From Acidianus brierleyi (GTDB lineage Archaea; Thermoproteota; Thermoprotei_A; Sulfolobales; Sulfolobaceae): a stretch of 64,000 bases of DNA. The notes below the pieces were generated by a model, which worked only from the letters and a program-made list of their open reading frames with translations, made no database searches and was not told the DNA's origin. Every line of letters begins with the position of its first letter. Position 1 is the first letter of the stretch. The stretch spans positions 930,001-994,000 of the forward strand of contig NZ_CP029289.2 of assembly GCF_003201835.2 (NCBI RefSeq), in the 5' to 3' direction. The position numbers and the translations under genes were made by a program. Of the stretch, positions 56,244 to 64,000 are shown one piece after another.

Positions 56244-56489
56244 ATGAGCGAAATTATAAGAGTAAGTAAAGACGTGAAAGAAAAGTTAGTTAAAATCTCT
56301 GCCGAGTTGCAGTTGAGTAAAGGTAAAAAGGTTAGTTTAAACGAGACAATAGGATATTTAATAACTCTTTACGAAGAGAATAAAAAAGGTAATAAGAATT
56401 CACAGTTGCTTTTATCTCTTTTAGGCTCTGCCAGAGGAATTAGGGAAGAGTTTGAGAGGTCTAGAATAGAGGATGAAAGTAGTAGCTGA
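56244..56489 (+). CDS. vapB: VapB-type antitoxin
   Basis: The frame is open from an ATG at 56172, but the TATA box lies after it, so the ATG at 56244 is chosen (81 residues). MSEIIRVSKDVKEKLVKISA and VSLNETIGYLITLYEE form a ribbon-helix-helix-like DNA-binding part. LLSLLGSARGIREEFERSR is the VapC-binding tail. It overlaps the toxin gene by 17 bp. Confidence 0.85.
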   Translation: MSEIIRVSKDVKEKLVKISAELQLSKGKKVSLNETIGYLITLYEENKKGNKNSQLLLSLLGSARGIREEFERSRIEDESSS

Positions 56490-56877
56490 TACAGGAGTAT
56501 TAGTTGAAGTTTTAGAAGACTCTAAATTAGGAGAAAAGTTTATACAACTAGTTAATAGTGGAAAATTAGAGCCAATAATTACTAATTTAACATTAATTGA
56601 ATTAACATACATAGTATGTAGAAAATATGGAATAGACAAGGCTAGAGAACTTGTTAAGAAACTATTAGATTCAGGATACTTTGAGATAGTGAACGCACTT
56701 GATTTTGCGGACGAGATAGTCGAAATAAAGTGTAATAATTCTCTGTCTATAATTGATGCATCTGCCATTGCAACGGCTAAAGGACTAGGAATTTCTGCAT
56801 TATTTAAAATGGAAAAGGAGTTAAAGGATAAAAATTTGAATAACTTGATATTTATCGATAACATAGATGATATTTAA
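56473..56877 (+). CDS. vapC: VapC PIN-domain toxin
   Basis: The 134-residue PIN domain has VVADTGVLVEVLED (Asp6), NLTLIELTYIVCRKYG (Glu about 44) and SIIDASAIATAKG (Asp about 96), followed by a C-terminal region with MEKELKDKN and FIDNIDDI. The catalytic acidic positions are present. It is co-transcribed with the antitoxin. It is distinct in sequence from the VapC 0.9 kb upstream, so the two pairs are not recent duplicates. Confidence 0.88.
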   Translation: MKVVADTGVLVEVLEDSKLGEKFIQLVNSGKLEPIITNLTLIELTYIVCRKYGIDKARELVKKLLDSGYFEIVNALDFADEIVEIKCNNSLSIIDASAIATAKGLGISALFKMEKELKDKNLNNLIFIDNIDDI

Positions 56878-57023
56878 CATATTAAAAATATTGATCTAAT
56901 ATTAAATTCAATATAAATGTTATAGTTGAAAACTTGTTATTTTCTAGAAAATTATTTTCTTATAATACTATTCTAATAAAATTGAAGCTTTACATAAAGC
57001 AGACGTAGTGAGAAAACATTAAA

Positions 57024-58088
57024 ATGTATTCTACAGTAAAGTCCATGATGGACTTACTCTTCATTAATCATAGGGATATTTACCATCCCCAAGCAGGTGG
57101 AGCTGAAGAGGTTATTTATGAAATAGGTAAAAGATTAGCTAAAAATAATAAGGTAACTTGGCTATCGGAAAATGTTAATGGAAGACCTAATTCTGAGGAA
57201 CTTGACGGAATGAAAATAAAAAGAACTGGTAATAAATTTACTATTCACTTATTTTCGTTTCTTGAAGCTGGGAAACATGATATAGTTATTGATAGCGTAG
57301 CTCATGCAGTACCTTTCTTTTCCTATATAGTTAATAAAAGGAATATAGCGTTAGTTCATCATGTTCACCAAGACGTATTGAAATTTGAATTGAACCCTAT
57401 AATGGCTTATATTGTTAGGAATATGGAGAAAAATATTAAAAATTATGATAATATAATTGCAGTTTCATATACTACTAAAAATGATCTAATAAACAAACTT
57501 CACGTTGAGGAAAATAAGATAAAGGTAATACATAATGGAGTAGATCATAAAAAGTACAAGCCTGGAGAAAAATCAAGAGCGCCTTTAATCTTATGGATAG
57601 GTAGAATGAAAAACTACAAAAATCCATTTGATTCTCTAGAAATATTCAAAAGATTGAAAAATAAGGCGGAAATGATAGTTGTTGGTGGAGGAGATCTAGC
57701 AGAGGATTTTAATGAAGCTGCAAAAACTTTGGGAGTAAAATATTTGGGTAGAGTAAATGAGGAGAAGAAAATCGAACTTTATCAGAAGTCGTGGGTTATT
57801 TTGTCAACTTCTTTTATAGAAGGTTGGGGAATGACTATAGTTGAGGCAAATGCTTGTGGGACTCCCGCAGTTGCTTATAAGACTGGTTCTATGCCAGAAA
57901 TAATAAAGGAAGGTAAAAATGGTTTTTTGGTTGATTATAAGGATTATGATAAGGCTGCAGAGGTCATTGATTATATTTTGGATGAAAGTGTAATGAATAA
58001 GCTTTCTAAAAGTTCTTTAGAGGAGTCATTAAAGTATGATTGGGATAAGACTGCTAAGGAATATGAGGATTACTTACGTACTATCTAG
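57024..58088 (+). CDS. Family 4 glycosyltransferase (GT-B)
   Basis: The 354-residue GT4 has HPQAGGAEEVIYEIGKRLA near the N-terminus, the donor domain VIHNGVDHKKYKPGEKS (about 170), ILWIGRMKNYKNPFDSLE (about 190), and FIEGWGMTIVEANACGTPAV (about 265-285), the E-x7-E-type retaining motif. ATG codons at 57045 or 57048 (MMDLLFIN) are alternative starts that would remove a poorly conserved 7-8 residues. It is intact. It converges with the small membrane-protein gene, overlapping it by 8 bp. Confidence 0.92.
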   Translation: MYSTVKSMMDLLFINHRDIYHPQAGGAEEVIYEIGKRLAKNNKVTWLSENVNGRPNSEELDGMKIKRTGNKFTIHLFSFLEAGKHDIVIDSVAHAVPFFSYIVNKRNIALVHHVHQDVLKFELNPIMAYIVRNMEKNIKNYDNIIAVSYTTKNDLINKLHVEENKIKVIHNGVDHKKYKPGEKSRAPLILWIGRMKNYKNPFDSLEIFKRLKNKAEMIVVGGGDLAEDFNEAAKTLGVKYLGRVNEEKKIELYQKSWVILSTSFIEGWGMTIVEANACGTPAVAYKTGSMPEIIKEGKNGFLVDYKDYDKAAEVIDYILDESVMNKLSKSSLEESLKYDWDKTAKEYEDYLRTI

Positions 58089-58437
58089 TTCTTATTAACC
58101 TTTTAGTGAATATCCAGAGGGCCGCATATGTTATGCTTAATAGAGGAAACAGGAAAACGGAAAAAAGTAATATTATAGAAAGTCTCTTGTATAGATCGCT
58201 ATTGAAAATTTCACCTAAATCATGAATTCCTATGCTGAGGTATACATAACCTAAAAATTCTGTTATGAATGATATTCCAAAATCTATGAAAAGTATAATA
58301 TCAAGAGATGATGAAAATAGTGATATAACGTTATTAGTAATTATAAGCACTAAAAATGTTATAAATCCAACTATTAACCCCGTAAAAATAAGATTTATCC
58401 CATTAATTGCTTTGTGGGTTCGTTCAATATATTTCAA
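58081..58437 (-). CDS. Small polytopic membrane protein
   Basis: The 118 residues have three strong membrane helices: about 16-38 (LIFTGLIVGFITFLVLIITN), 44-70, and 88-110 (IILLFSVFLFPLLSITYAAL). A basic tail (TKRLIRTR) follows. Family unknown. The first codons (HKAI/NGIN region, DNA TGCTTTGTGGG) contain the half-motif of the CACAAAGC repeat, so the start may derive from that repeat. Confidence 0.6.
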   Translation of the reverse strand: MKYIERTHKAINGINLIFTGLIVGFITFLVLIITNNVISLFSSSLDIILFIDFGISFITEFLGYVYLSIGIHDLGEIFNSDLYKRLSIILLFSVFLFPLLSITYAALWIFTKRLIRTR

Positions 58438-58499
58438 TAGGATGATACAGTAAAAATATGTTTTCTATAGAAAATAATATCTCTCCTAAATAATTTACT

Positions 58500-59435
58500 A
58501 TACTACTTCTTGACCTCAAAGCCCTTAGCTCGACCAACAACAAGGTTGGCCATGTACATCATCCAAGCATAAGCCAAACTAGCTTAGCATCAACAACTTA
58601 ACCAGCAAAACTCGTAGCCCTAACAGACTCACCAAATGCTTAACAGCAGAGAACAAGGACTCAACCAACCACCTTAACTAACCCTTCTCATCCCGCCAAC
58701 GTTCATAACCCAACTTCTTGAACTCGCGCACAGCCTTACGCCTAGCAGGATGACCACGCCTAAAGCGTTCTTCCTAGGAGGAACAACAACACCAAGATTA
58801 TAAATCTCGCCATCATAAGCCTTACCTAGAACCTCTTAACTTCCTTACCCTTTTCCTTCAAGTCCTTTACTTTGAAGCAGATTCGGCCTCATTACTCGTC
58901 ACCTCAGCGCTTACTATCTTGAACTCGTCCTTCTCCATAACTACTTCAATCTTAAGGAATTTTGAATCCCTCCTTTTGCCCCACTTTGCTACTACTGTCC
59001 TCCCCTTGTTGTGCTTATTCCAGTACCGTCAGCTACTTCAAGTTCGTCACTCGCTTCAGGGAAATTAATGTTCATGTTTCTTACCCTTTCCCATATTGTT
59101 AATCTAGGCTTGTCGGTATTATCTTCATTTCTGCTAGTGCGCTTAGTACTCCTTCTACTCTGTAAGGTAAGAACAAGTGCAGGAATGCTAGGAAGTCGTT
59201 GAACTCCTTTGGTGCCTTGTACTTGGTCTTAGCATACCTGTTCTCCTCCTGGAGTAATTCCCACCAGTGTTCGAAGACGTAGAAGGGGAACATTAGCTTG
59301 TATCTTGTTACCACGTTCTCGTCGTACTCCAATCCCTAGTGTTCTTCTTTTCCATGGGTAATACTCTGCATAATTACTTAAAAATTTTTGTATAATTCTG
59401 AAGCGATCCACAACGTACAGTCTTAATGCTAACAT
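58500..59435 (-). pseudogene. ISC1058-like (IS5 group) transposase, decayed
   Basis: Pieces in changing frames are, in order, MLALRLYVVDRFRIIQKFLS, YKLMFPFYVFEHWWELLQEE, KEFNDFLAFLHLFLPYRVEG, VVAKWGKRRDSKFLKIEVVM, RKAVREFKKLGYERWRDEKG and LRWLVESLFSAVKHLV. These match the order of ISC1058-type IS5 transposases known from Saccharolobus (from memory). Several stops and frame changes. Terminal repeats were not identified. Confidence 0.72.
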
Positions 59436-59481
59436 CAGTTCTTGTAATTAGTTTTTATGTAATTTTTAGGAGATTGAGAGA

Positions 59482-59661
59482 ATGATATTTAGAGAAATAT
59501 TAGCCTTAGGTAAATCCTTTGTATCAACAGGAATTTTATTAATAATATTATCCGCAATATTTTCCTCGTCTATTCATGTTTTATCTAACACTTTAGGAGA
59601 CTATGCGTATTTTACAATATTAATAGGGATTATTTTAACAATTGTAGGAAGCAAAAAATAA
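59482..59661 (+). CDS. Very small membrane protein
   Basis: The 59-residue protein begins MIFREILALGKSFVSTGILL and has two hydrophobic helices (about residues 17-33 and 40-56), ending IVGSKK. AGGAG lies about 9 bases before the ATG, a real ribosome binding site. It has no known family. It converges with the GT4 gene, with stops 3 bases apart. The codon pattern and RBS suggest a real gene. Confidence 0.55.
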   Translation: MIFREILALGKSFVSTGILLIILSAIFSSSIHVLSNTLGDYAYFTILIGIILTIVGSKK

Positions 59662-59664
59662 AGC

Positions 59665-60717
59665 TCAGTAATTATGAAGAATTTCGATAAGTTTCTTTGA
59701 ATGATTTTCCCAAGATAAAGATTTTGCTGTCTCCCACGCATTTTTACTTAATTGATAAGGATTCTCTAAGATTTGATTTATTCTATCTATAGCTTCATTC
59801 TCGTCTTTTACTACATATCCATTTTCTCCTTGTTTTATAAGTTCTTTACTTCCTAACCCTTCGTTAACTACAACTGGGACTCCATATCCCATAGCCTCTA
59901 AAACGCCCATTCCAGGCCCTCTTTCATTGAATCCGAACCTTACTAAAACTGAAGCCTTTGAATAAAGCTCAATCAATTTTTCTTCACTTACTTTTCCTGT
60001 AACTTCAACGTATTTACCATACCTAGCAATAAAATCGTCCATAGTATCTTTTCTAGCCCATGAGCCTGCCATAATAAATTTTCCATTTATTTTTTTGGCA
60101 ATTTCACCATATAATTCTGGCTTTCTTCCAGAATCCCATGTAGAAACGCTAAGGACTATTTTATCTCTATTATAGCTTATTTTGTTAGCGGGATAACAGC
60201 CTGGGTATATGACTTCTGATTTGTATCCTTTTTCTTCTAAAACTTGCTTATTCCAATAGGAATTAGTTATTATAACTTTTGAATGATCTAAAATCTTCTT
60301 TTCAAGCTGTCTTGGTAACAGATATTTTAATCCTTTTATTGTTAACGAAGTTTCGTGTAAATAAATAGCGTAATCTTCATCGTAAAATATTTTCCTCAAA
60401 TATCCAGTTATTCCAGCAAATTGGTCATGAAACAAAGTAAAACCTTTTATTATCCTTGTTGCGTGGACTATCAAATCAAGATCTATTGTTGCATCTTTAC
60501 CTCTATGACTGGCGTAAAGTGATGTTAAATATGAAAATAATGGAGTAAGAAACCCTCTTTCCCCCTTTCTCCTTAATATTTCATAATCCACTCCATTTAA
60601 ATCATAATTACCTCCAGCGTCCCTGTATATGAAGAGCTTATATTTGGTCAGCCTGGCCTCCTCAATAGCCATCTTTGGTACTGCGCTATTCCAAAGGAGC
60701 CTTACTGCAATATTCAT
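59665..60717 (-). CDS. Family 4 glycosyltransferase (GT-B)
   Basis: The 350-residue GT4 has an N-terminal acceptor domain with IIKGFTLFHDQFAGITGYLR, and ITNSYWNKQVLEEKGYKSEV before the donor domain. IVLSVSTWDSGRKPELYGEI (about 185), FIMAGSWARKD and FGFNERGPGMGVLEAMGYGV (about 260-280) supply the nucleotide-sugar and E-x7-E-like motifs. ENGYVVKDENEAI follows, as in family members. The start at 60717 is the first ATG, after an AT-rich promoter-like stretch. It is a likely glycan-assembly enzyme, not in an operon. Confidence 0.92.
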   Translation of the reverse strand: MNIAVRLLWNSAVPKMAIEEARLTKYKLFIYRDAGGNYDLNGVDYEILRRKGERGFLTPLFSYLTSLYASHRGKDATIDLDLIVHATRIIKGFTLFHDQFAGITGYLRKIFYDEDYAIYLHETSLTIKGLKYLLPRQLEKKILDHSKVIITNSYWNKQVLEEKGYKSEVIYPGCYPANKISYNRDKIVLSVSTWDSGRKPELYGEIAKKINGKFIMAGSWARKDTMDDFIARYGKYVEVTGKVSEEKLIELYSKASVLVRFGFNERGPGMGVLEAMGYGVPVVVNEGLGSKELIKQGENGYVVKDENEAIDRINQILENPYQLSKNAWETAKSLSWENHSKKLIEILHNY

Positions 60718-60805
60718 ATGTTTAGTATATAGACTTATTTTTTAAAAGTTTGAAGTAGGAATTCATACGTTAATATCTGATTGGCCTAGTTTAAATTATT
60801 CAATG

Positions 60806-60985
60806 TTAAGTGATATCCGTAGAATCTTTCTTAAGTTCTAGATCTATTTGAGCCTCTATTTCTTCTAATGTCATATGCCTCGGCATACTAAGTATCTCAT
60901 ATATTAACCATGCAATGACTAAGATGACTAACAACTCTAAGCTAAGATCTATTACTAGATCTAAAACGTTAACAGTTATTGGCAT
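60806..60985 (-). CDS. Very small membrane protein
   Basis: The 59-residue protein begins MPITVNVLDLVIDLSLELLV, with one hydrophobic helix at about residues 8-30, followed by a charged tail (MTLEEIEAQIDLELKKDSTD). No family recognised. The single helix plus acidic tail suggests a membrane-bound small subunit or regulator. No clear ribosome binding site. From 60986 to 61188 no gene is seen. Confidence 0.45.
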   Translation of the reverse strand: MPITVNVLDLVIDLSLELLVILVIAWLIYEILSMPRHMTLEEIEAQIDLELKKDSTDIT

Positions 60986-61219
60986 ATAATAACATTTAAT
61001 ATCTGGCTAAAATAGTTTCTGCGGAATCTAACATTAAATTATTTGTTTTTAACATTATCAATAAATACTATTTTATTATTGTCTAGGTGCTAACTATTTC
61101 TCACTAGTAATTATTAATATTCTTAGATAAAAGATCTATGAGGAAACTTCTATCTATAAAACTACTGCTATTTTATCTTAACAGGGGATTCAAAGAGGAC
61201 GGAAGACTCCATCCGTGAC

Positions 61220-61556
61220 GGTAGACCCAAAATCTTATTAGTAAAAATAATTTTTATTTGTTATTAGTTATTTATGTGAATTTAATGTAATTAGATAATT
61301 GATTTTGCAATATTTTTTAGAAATTTTTAAGTGTTATATTAGATCTTTTATATTTCTAAAAGTAAACTGAGAAATATTATCATAATATTAGAAAATGATG
61401 AGATGCGTATGATAGAATCCGTTTTATTTACATTGATTATTTAATACATTGTTCTTAATGCTCTTGATTATGAGTATAATGAAATATATTCCTTATGAAG
61501 AAAAAATATGAGGCTTAATACTGAGTTTGTATTTGTAATATGATTTTGGGTCTACC
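61220..61556. mobile_element. 337-bp MITE of the ISH3-type element
   Basis: GGTAGACCCAAAATC at 61220 and its complement ending at 61556 are the same terminal repeats as in the complete element at 43744-44953. The interior is AT-rich without a gene. It sits inside the IS110 element. Confidence 0.85.
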
Positions 61557-61599
61557 GGTTAGGGCGTGGTAGGCTCCACATGCTTTGCCTCTAACATGG

Positions 61600-62727
61600 C
61601 TAGGCGATAGCTTGAAGAGCCGAAGGAACTACTTGATTGGGGTCAACTTGAGGGCCTTCACCACCTCCTCTCCTATACCTAGTCTTCTTAGTCTCACCCT
61701 TGTATTCCCCATCCTTGAGTACGTGATAAACTATCCTACATATCTTGTTGGCCAAGGCTAATGTAGCCTTTTTGGAATTGCTTGTCCTCTTCAACAAGGC
61801 TTGATAGAAGCCATTAAATTGGGCCGTGTTCTTAGCGGACCTTGCAACAAGGAATAGAACGCGGGATAAGTGCTTATTCCCCTTGATGAGACCGTTGTGA
61901 AATTCGGTCTTCCCGCTCTGCTTAGTCCAGAAACTCCAGCATAAGCAGCTTGTTTCGAAGACTCAAACCTGCTCACGTCTCCAAGCTCAGCGTAAATTGT
62001 GGCTGCAGAGATTGGGCCTATTCCGGGTATCTTAGTCACTACTGCTTCCTCGGGTAGGAACTTCATTATCTCGTTCTCCACTTCCTTGATTTGTTCTTCT
62101 ATAATGTTCAGTAGGTCCAGGAGTTGTTTTAGGATGAACGCTTCTATTCTAGTTAATTTTCTTCCCAATAATTTGGAGTACTCCTTGATCTCTTCGTCAG
62201 TTAGCTTCTCATCATTTAGTTTTCTCACTATTTCCTTTGTCTTCTTTTCGAAGGTAGCTTGTATCCTGCTGTTTCTAGAACTTTCCTTATCTCGTTCTTT
62301 ACTTGTGTCTTTCTCTCTACTAGTCCTTCTCTGTGTCTTGTCATTTCTCTTAGTTCTTGCATTTCTCCCGTTGGTACGATCCTTTTACTGTGCCTGCAGC
62401 GTAGGCTATTGTGAGTCTTATGGAGTCGTTCTTGTCTGTCTTCTTGCCTAGGACTTCAACTGTTTCAGGGTTTATCACGTTTACTTTTAGTCCCTTGTCT
62501 CTCAGTACGTTGTATACGTGGTAGAAGTATACTCCTGTTGCTTCCATTATTCCTTCTTCGTATCCTTCTAGGAATTTTATAAGTTCTTTGAGTCCTTCCT
62601 CGTTGTATTTGAATTCTCTCGTATCAGCTTCTTTTACTGTGTTGTTGTTTATTTCCATCTTGGTTGCAACAAGTCTTGATTCCCCCACATCTATTGCAAA
62701 TACTTTAGGCTTTATCTTCCTTTCCAT
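61600..62727 (-). pseudogene. IS110-family DEDD transposase, frameshifted
   Basis: The ATG at 62727 starts MERKIKPKVFAIDVGESRLV (catalytic Asp13), then GIMEATGVYFYHVYNVLRDK (Glu) and KKTDKNDSIRLTIAYAAGTV (Asp pair). After KGSY the frame shifts to VPTGEMQELREMTRHREGLV, then to KEIVRKLNDEKLTDEEIKEY. The C-terminal transposase_20-like domain KIPGIGPISAATIYAELGD and FESSKQAAYAGVSG follows, with one more shift before FNGFYQALLKRTSNSKKATL. At least three frameshifts make it inactive. Confidence 0.85.
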
Positions 62728-62759
62728 ATGTAATACTCTTTTTCTAATTCTTGAATTTT

Positions 62760-62934
62760 TCTATAATACGCGTTGTATTGTTAATTTTGTTAGGAGATAG
62801 TGCGAGCTAACTATGAGAACGTCCCCTTAAATTTTTGCACACTCCTACTCGGGATATTGTCCCACATGTTAGATCGCGGGGGACGTATAGCCAGCCTACC
62901 ACATGGGGTTTTATCCCCATGCCCACTTTCGGCT
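62760..62934 (-). ncRNA. Candidate bridge-RNA region of IS110 element
   Basis: Upstream of the transposase, a minus-strand TATA box (CTTTTATAAA, 62955-62964) would start RNA near 62934. It includes the hairpin CATGGGG-CCCCATG (62902-62921) and GAGTAGGAGTG (62839-62849), which repeats the GTAGGAG at the element end (63021). It is nearly identical in the derivative at 54.2-54.4 kb and degenerate at 18.7 kb. IS110 bridge RNAs map to this side; the assignment is inference. Confidence 0.5.
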
Positions 62935-63231
62935 TGTGTTATTTTCTTGTTCTCTTTATAAAAGTTTTACTCTTGTAAGGCTTGTCTTCTTGTTTAGGAG
63001 TGTTGTTCGTGAAAATCGCCGTAGGAGTTCACTTATTAATAGTATTCATTGTTAAGGCTTTAGAAATGAAATTCGTTAATATAAACAAATTAGAGGACGC
63101 TCTACTTAGCTTTTTTAGTCTTAAATTTCAATGAACGTTCTGTAACTCTTTTAGTCTAAAAACTTAAGTTAAAAAATCTCATAGACTTGTCTATATAAAA
63201 TTTATTAATGCTTTTATACATTATATTTGCT

Positions 63232-63426
63232 ATGTACGAGGTAAAAAAACTCAAGGATAATACATACGAAATTAATCTTGATGGAATAAGGACTATTTCC
63301 TTCAAACTTGAAGAGGACATGATAAAAGAAATAGAAATTGCTTGTAAAAAACTAGGATACAAAAACAAGAGTGAACTTATTAAGGATGCAATAAAGGAAT
63401 ATCTTAATTATTTATCTAATCATTGA
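63232..63426 (+). CDS. Ribbon-helix-helix DNA-binding protein
   Basis: The frame is open from an ATG at 63208, but the ATG at 63232 (MYEVKKLKDNTYEI; 64 residues) lies 35 bases after TATATAAAA and is preferred. RTISFKLEEDMIKEIEIACK and KLGYKNKSELIKDAIKEYLN form the classic ribbon-helix-helix (CopG/NikR-like N-terminus) fold. The last codons overlap the 3' end of the P-type ATPase on the other strand by 15 bp. It may regulate that transporter, but position alone is weak evidence. Confidence 0.82.
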   Translation: MYEVKKLKDNTYEINLDGIRTISFKLEEDMIKEIEIACKKLGYKNKSELIKDAIKEYLNYLSNH

Positions 63427-64000
63427 CCACAAAACTACTGATACACTGTCCATGCTCATGGCTAAAGCTGCATATTCTGGAGGAAGATAAATTGGGTAAA
63501 GGACACCTGCTGCTATAGAAACTAGGACTGAGTTGTATGCAAATGCCCATATAAGGTTCTGTTTTATCTTACTTACTGCCCTTTTTCCATATCTAAATAC
63601 AGTTAATAATGAATTAATGGAAGGTATTATTATATCGCCTGCATATTTAGCTATTTCAGTCCCTGAAGATATTGCTATACCTATGTCTGCTTCTTTTATA
63701 GCCTCCGCATCATTTACTCCGTCCCCTATAAATACTGTAACTCCTCTTTTTCTTAATTCCTTAACGATATCAACTTTATCTTCAGGAGACAAACCTTTGT
63801 ATACCTTGACGCCTAATTCTTTTCCAGCCTCTTCTGCCGAACTGCTTGGATCTCCAGTTGCAATATAAATTTCCTTTTCCATATCTTTCAATTTACTTAT
63901 AACTTCTTTTGCATCGTCCCTTATTTTATCTTCCACCCAGATAGATCCTTCTACTTTGCCGTTTACACAGATTAATATATCCCCATCAGCATTTCCTTCA
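63412..64000 (-). CDS. Heavy-metal P-type ATPase, C-terminal part (continues beyond window)
   Basis: The frame is open to the window edge, so the visible 196 or so codons are the end of a longer protein. ADGDILICVNGKVEGSIWVE, then IYIATGDPSSSAEEAGKELG and VFIGDGVNDAEAIKEADIGI are the nucleotide-binding and hinge motifs of P1B ATPases. GTEIAKYAGDIII and two last membrane helices with AMSMDSVSVVLWSM follow, the final motif resembling the MxxSS region of copper exporters. It probably pumps Cu or another soft metal. The apparent ATG at 63936 is internal. Confidence 0.9.
   Translation of the reverse strand, partial: EGNADGDILICVNGKVEGSIWVEDKIRDDAKEVISKLKDMEKEIYIATGDPSSSAEEAGKELGVKVYKGLSPEDKVDIVKELRKRGVTVFIGDGVNDAEAIKEADIGIAISSGTEIAKYAGDIIIPSINSLLTVFRYGKRAVSKIKQNLIWAFAYNSVLVSIAAGVLYPIYLPPEYAALAMSMDSVSVVLWSMIR

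Larger units (their letters stand above)
61189..63030 (-). mobile_element. IS110-family element with nested MITE
   Basis: The left end (TTCAAAGAGGACGGAAGACT) and the right end (GTAGGAGTTC) are shared with the derivative at 54065-54502, which defines the element. A 337-bp MITE is inserted near the left end. The element carries one frameshifted transposase and a roughly 300-bp non-coding end upstream of it. IS110 elements have no terminal inverted repeats and use a DEDD recombinase. Confidence 0.82.

Overview
The window is AT-rich archaeal DNA of the order Sulfolobales (Saccharolobus/Sulfolobus/Acidianus type). The reasons are a type III-B Cmr operon with the Sulfolobales-specific subunit Cmr7, a thermopsin precursor, a PaREP1-type protein, ISC-like insertion sequences, TATA-led genes with very short leaders, and GGTGA-type ribosome binding sites in operons. 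No tRNA, rRNA or CRISPR array was found.

Layout. 1-1.5 kb: the end of an insertion sequence cutting a sugar-nucleotide epimerase gene, then a broken fkbM methyltransferase gene. 1.7-10.2 kb: a complete, overlapping operon cmr4-cmr5-cmr1-cmr6-cas10(cmr2)-cmr3, with cmr7 divergent from a shared promoter. 10.8-15.7 kb: a flippase fragment, a 741-residue multi-domain protein followed by a cut-off HerA-type barrel, an IS110 relic split by a MITE, and a DnaQ/PolB-like exonuclease. 16-34.8 kb: a surface-glycan region with a flippase, many glycosyltransferases and several FkbM methyltransferases, many of them broken. Inside it lies a four-gene accessory block with a HEPN protein (31.1-33.9 kb). 35-46.6 kb: accessory islands, namely HTH + unknown + HExxH protein, AAA ATPase + TOPRIM-like protein, and PIN + two unknown proteins. 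These are separated by transposase wrecks, and an ISH3-type element sits against an rmlB-like pseudogene. 47-57 kb: a PaREP1 protein, a 571-bp inverted duplication, an intact-ended IS, thermopsin, an MFS gene cut by an IS110 deletion derivative, and two vapBC pairs. 57-64 kb: two GT4 glycosyltransferases, small membrane proteins, transposase relics, a nested IS110/MITE, an RHH protein and the C-terminal part of a heavy-metal P-type ATPase.

How it works together. The glycan genes would build, modify (FkbM O-methylation) and flip lipid-linked glycans for the S-layer or surface. Many are disabled by nonsense codons, frameshifts or insertions, which suggests a variable locus that has become a landing zone for defence and mobile DNA. 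The Cmr operon lacks cas6, adaptation genes, an array and a CARF effector, so it must use crRNA and cyclic-oligoadenylate effectors made elsewhere.

The most interesting items are: (i) the interrupted 741-aa/HerA/exonuclease set; (ii) the HTH/unknown/HExxH cassette with a palindromic operator; (iii) the AAA-TOPRIM pair; (iv) the PIN three-gene operon; and (v) transposase-less IS110 derivatives that keep a promoter-driven, structured non-coding end matching what is known of IS110 bridge RNAs. All functional statements come from reading the sequence; no database search was run.
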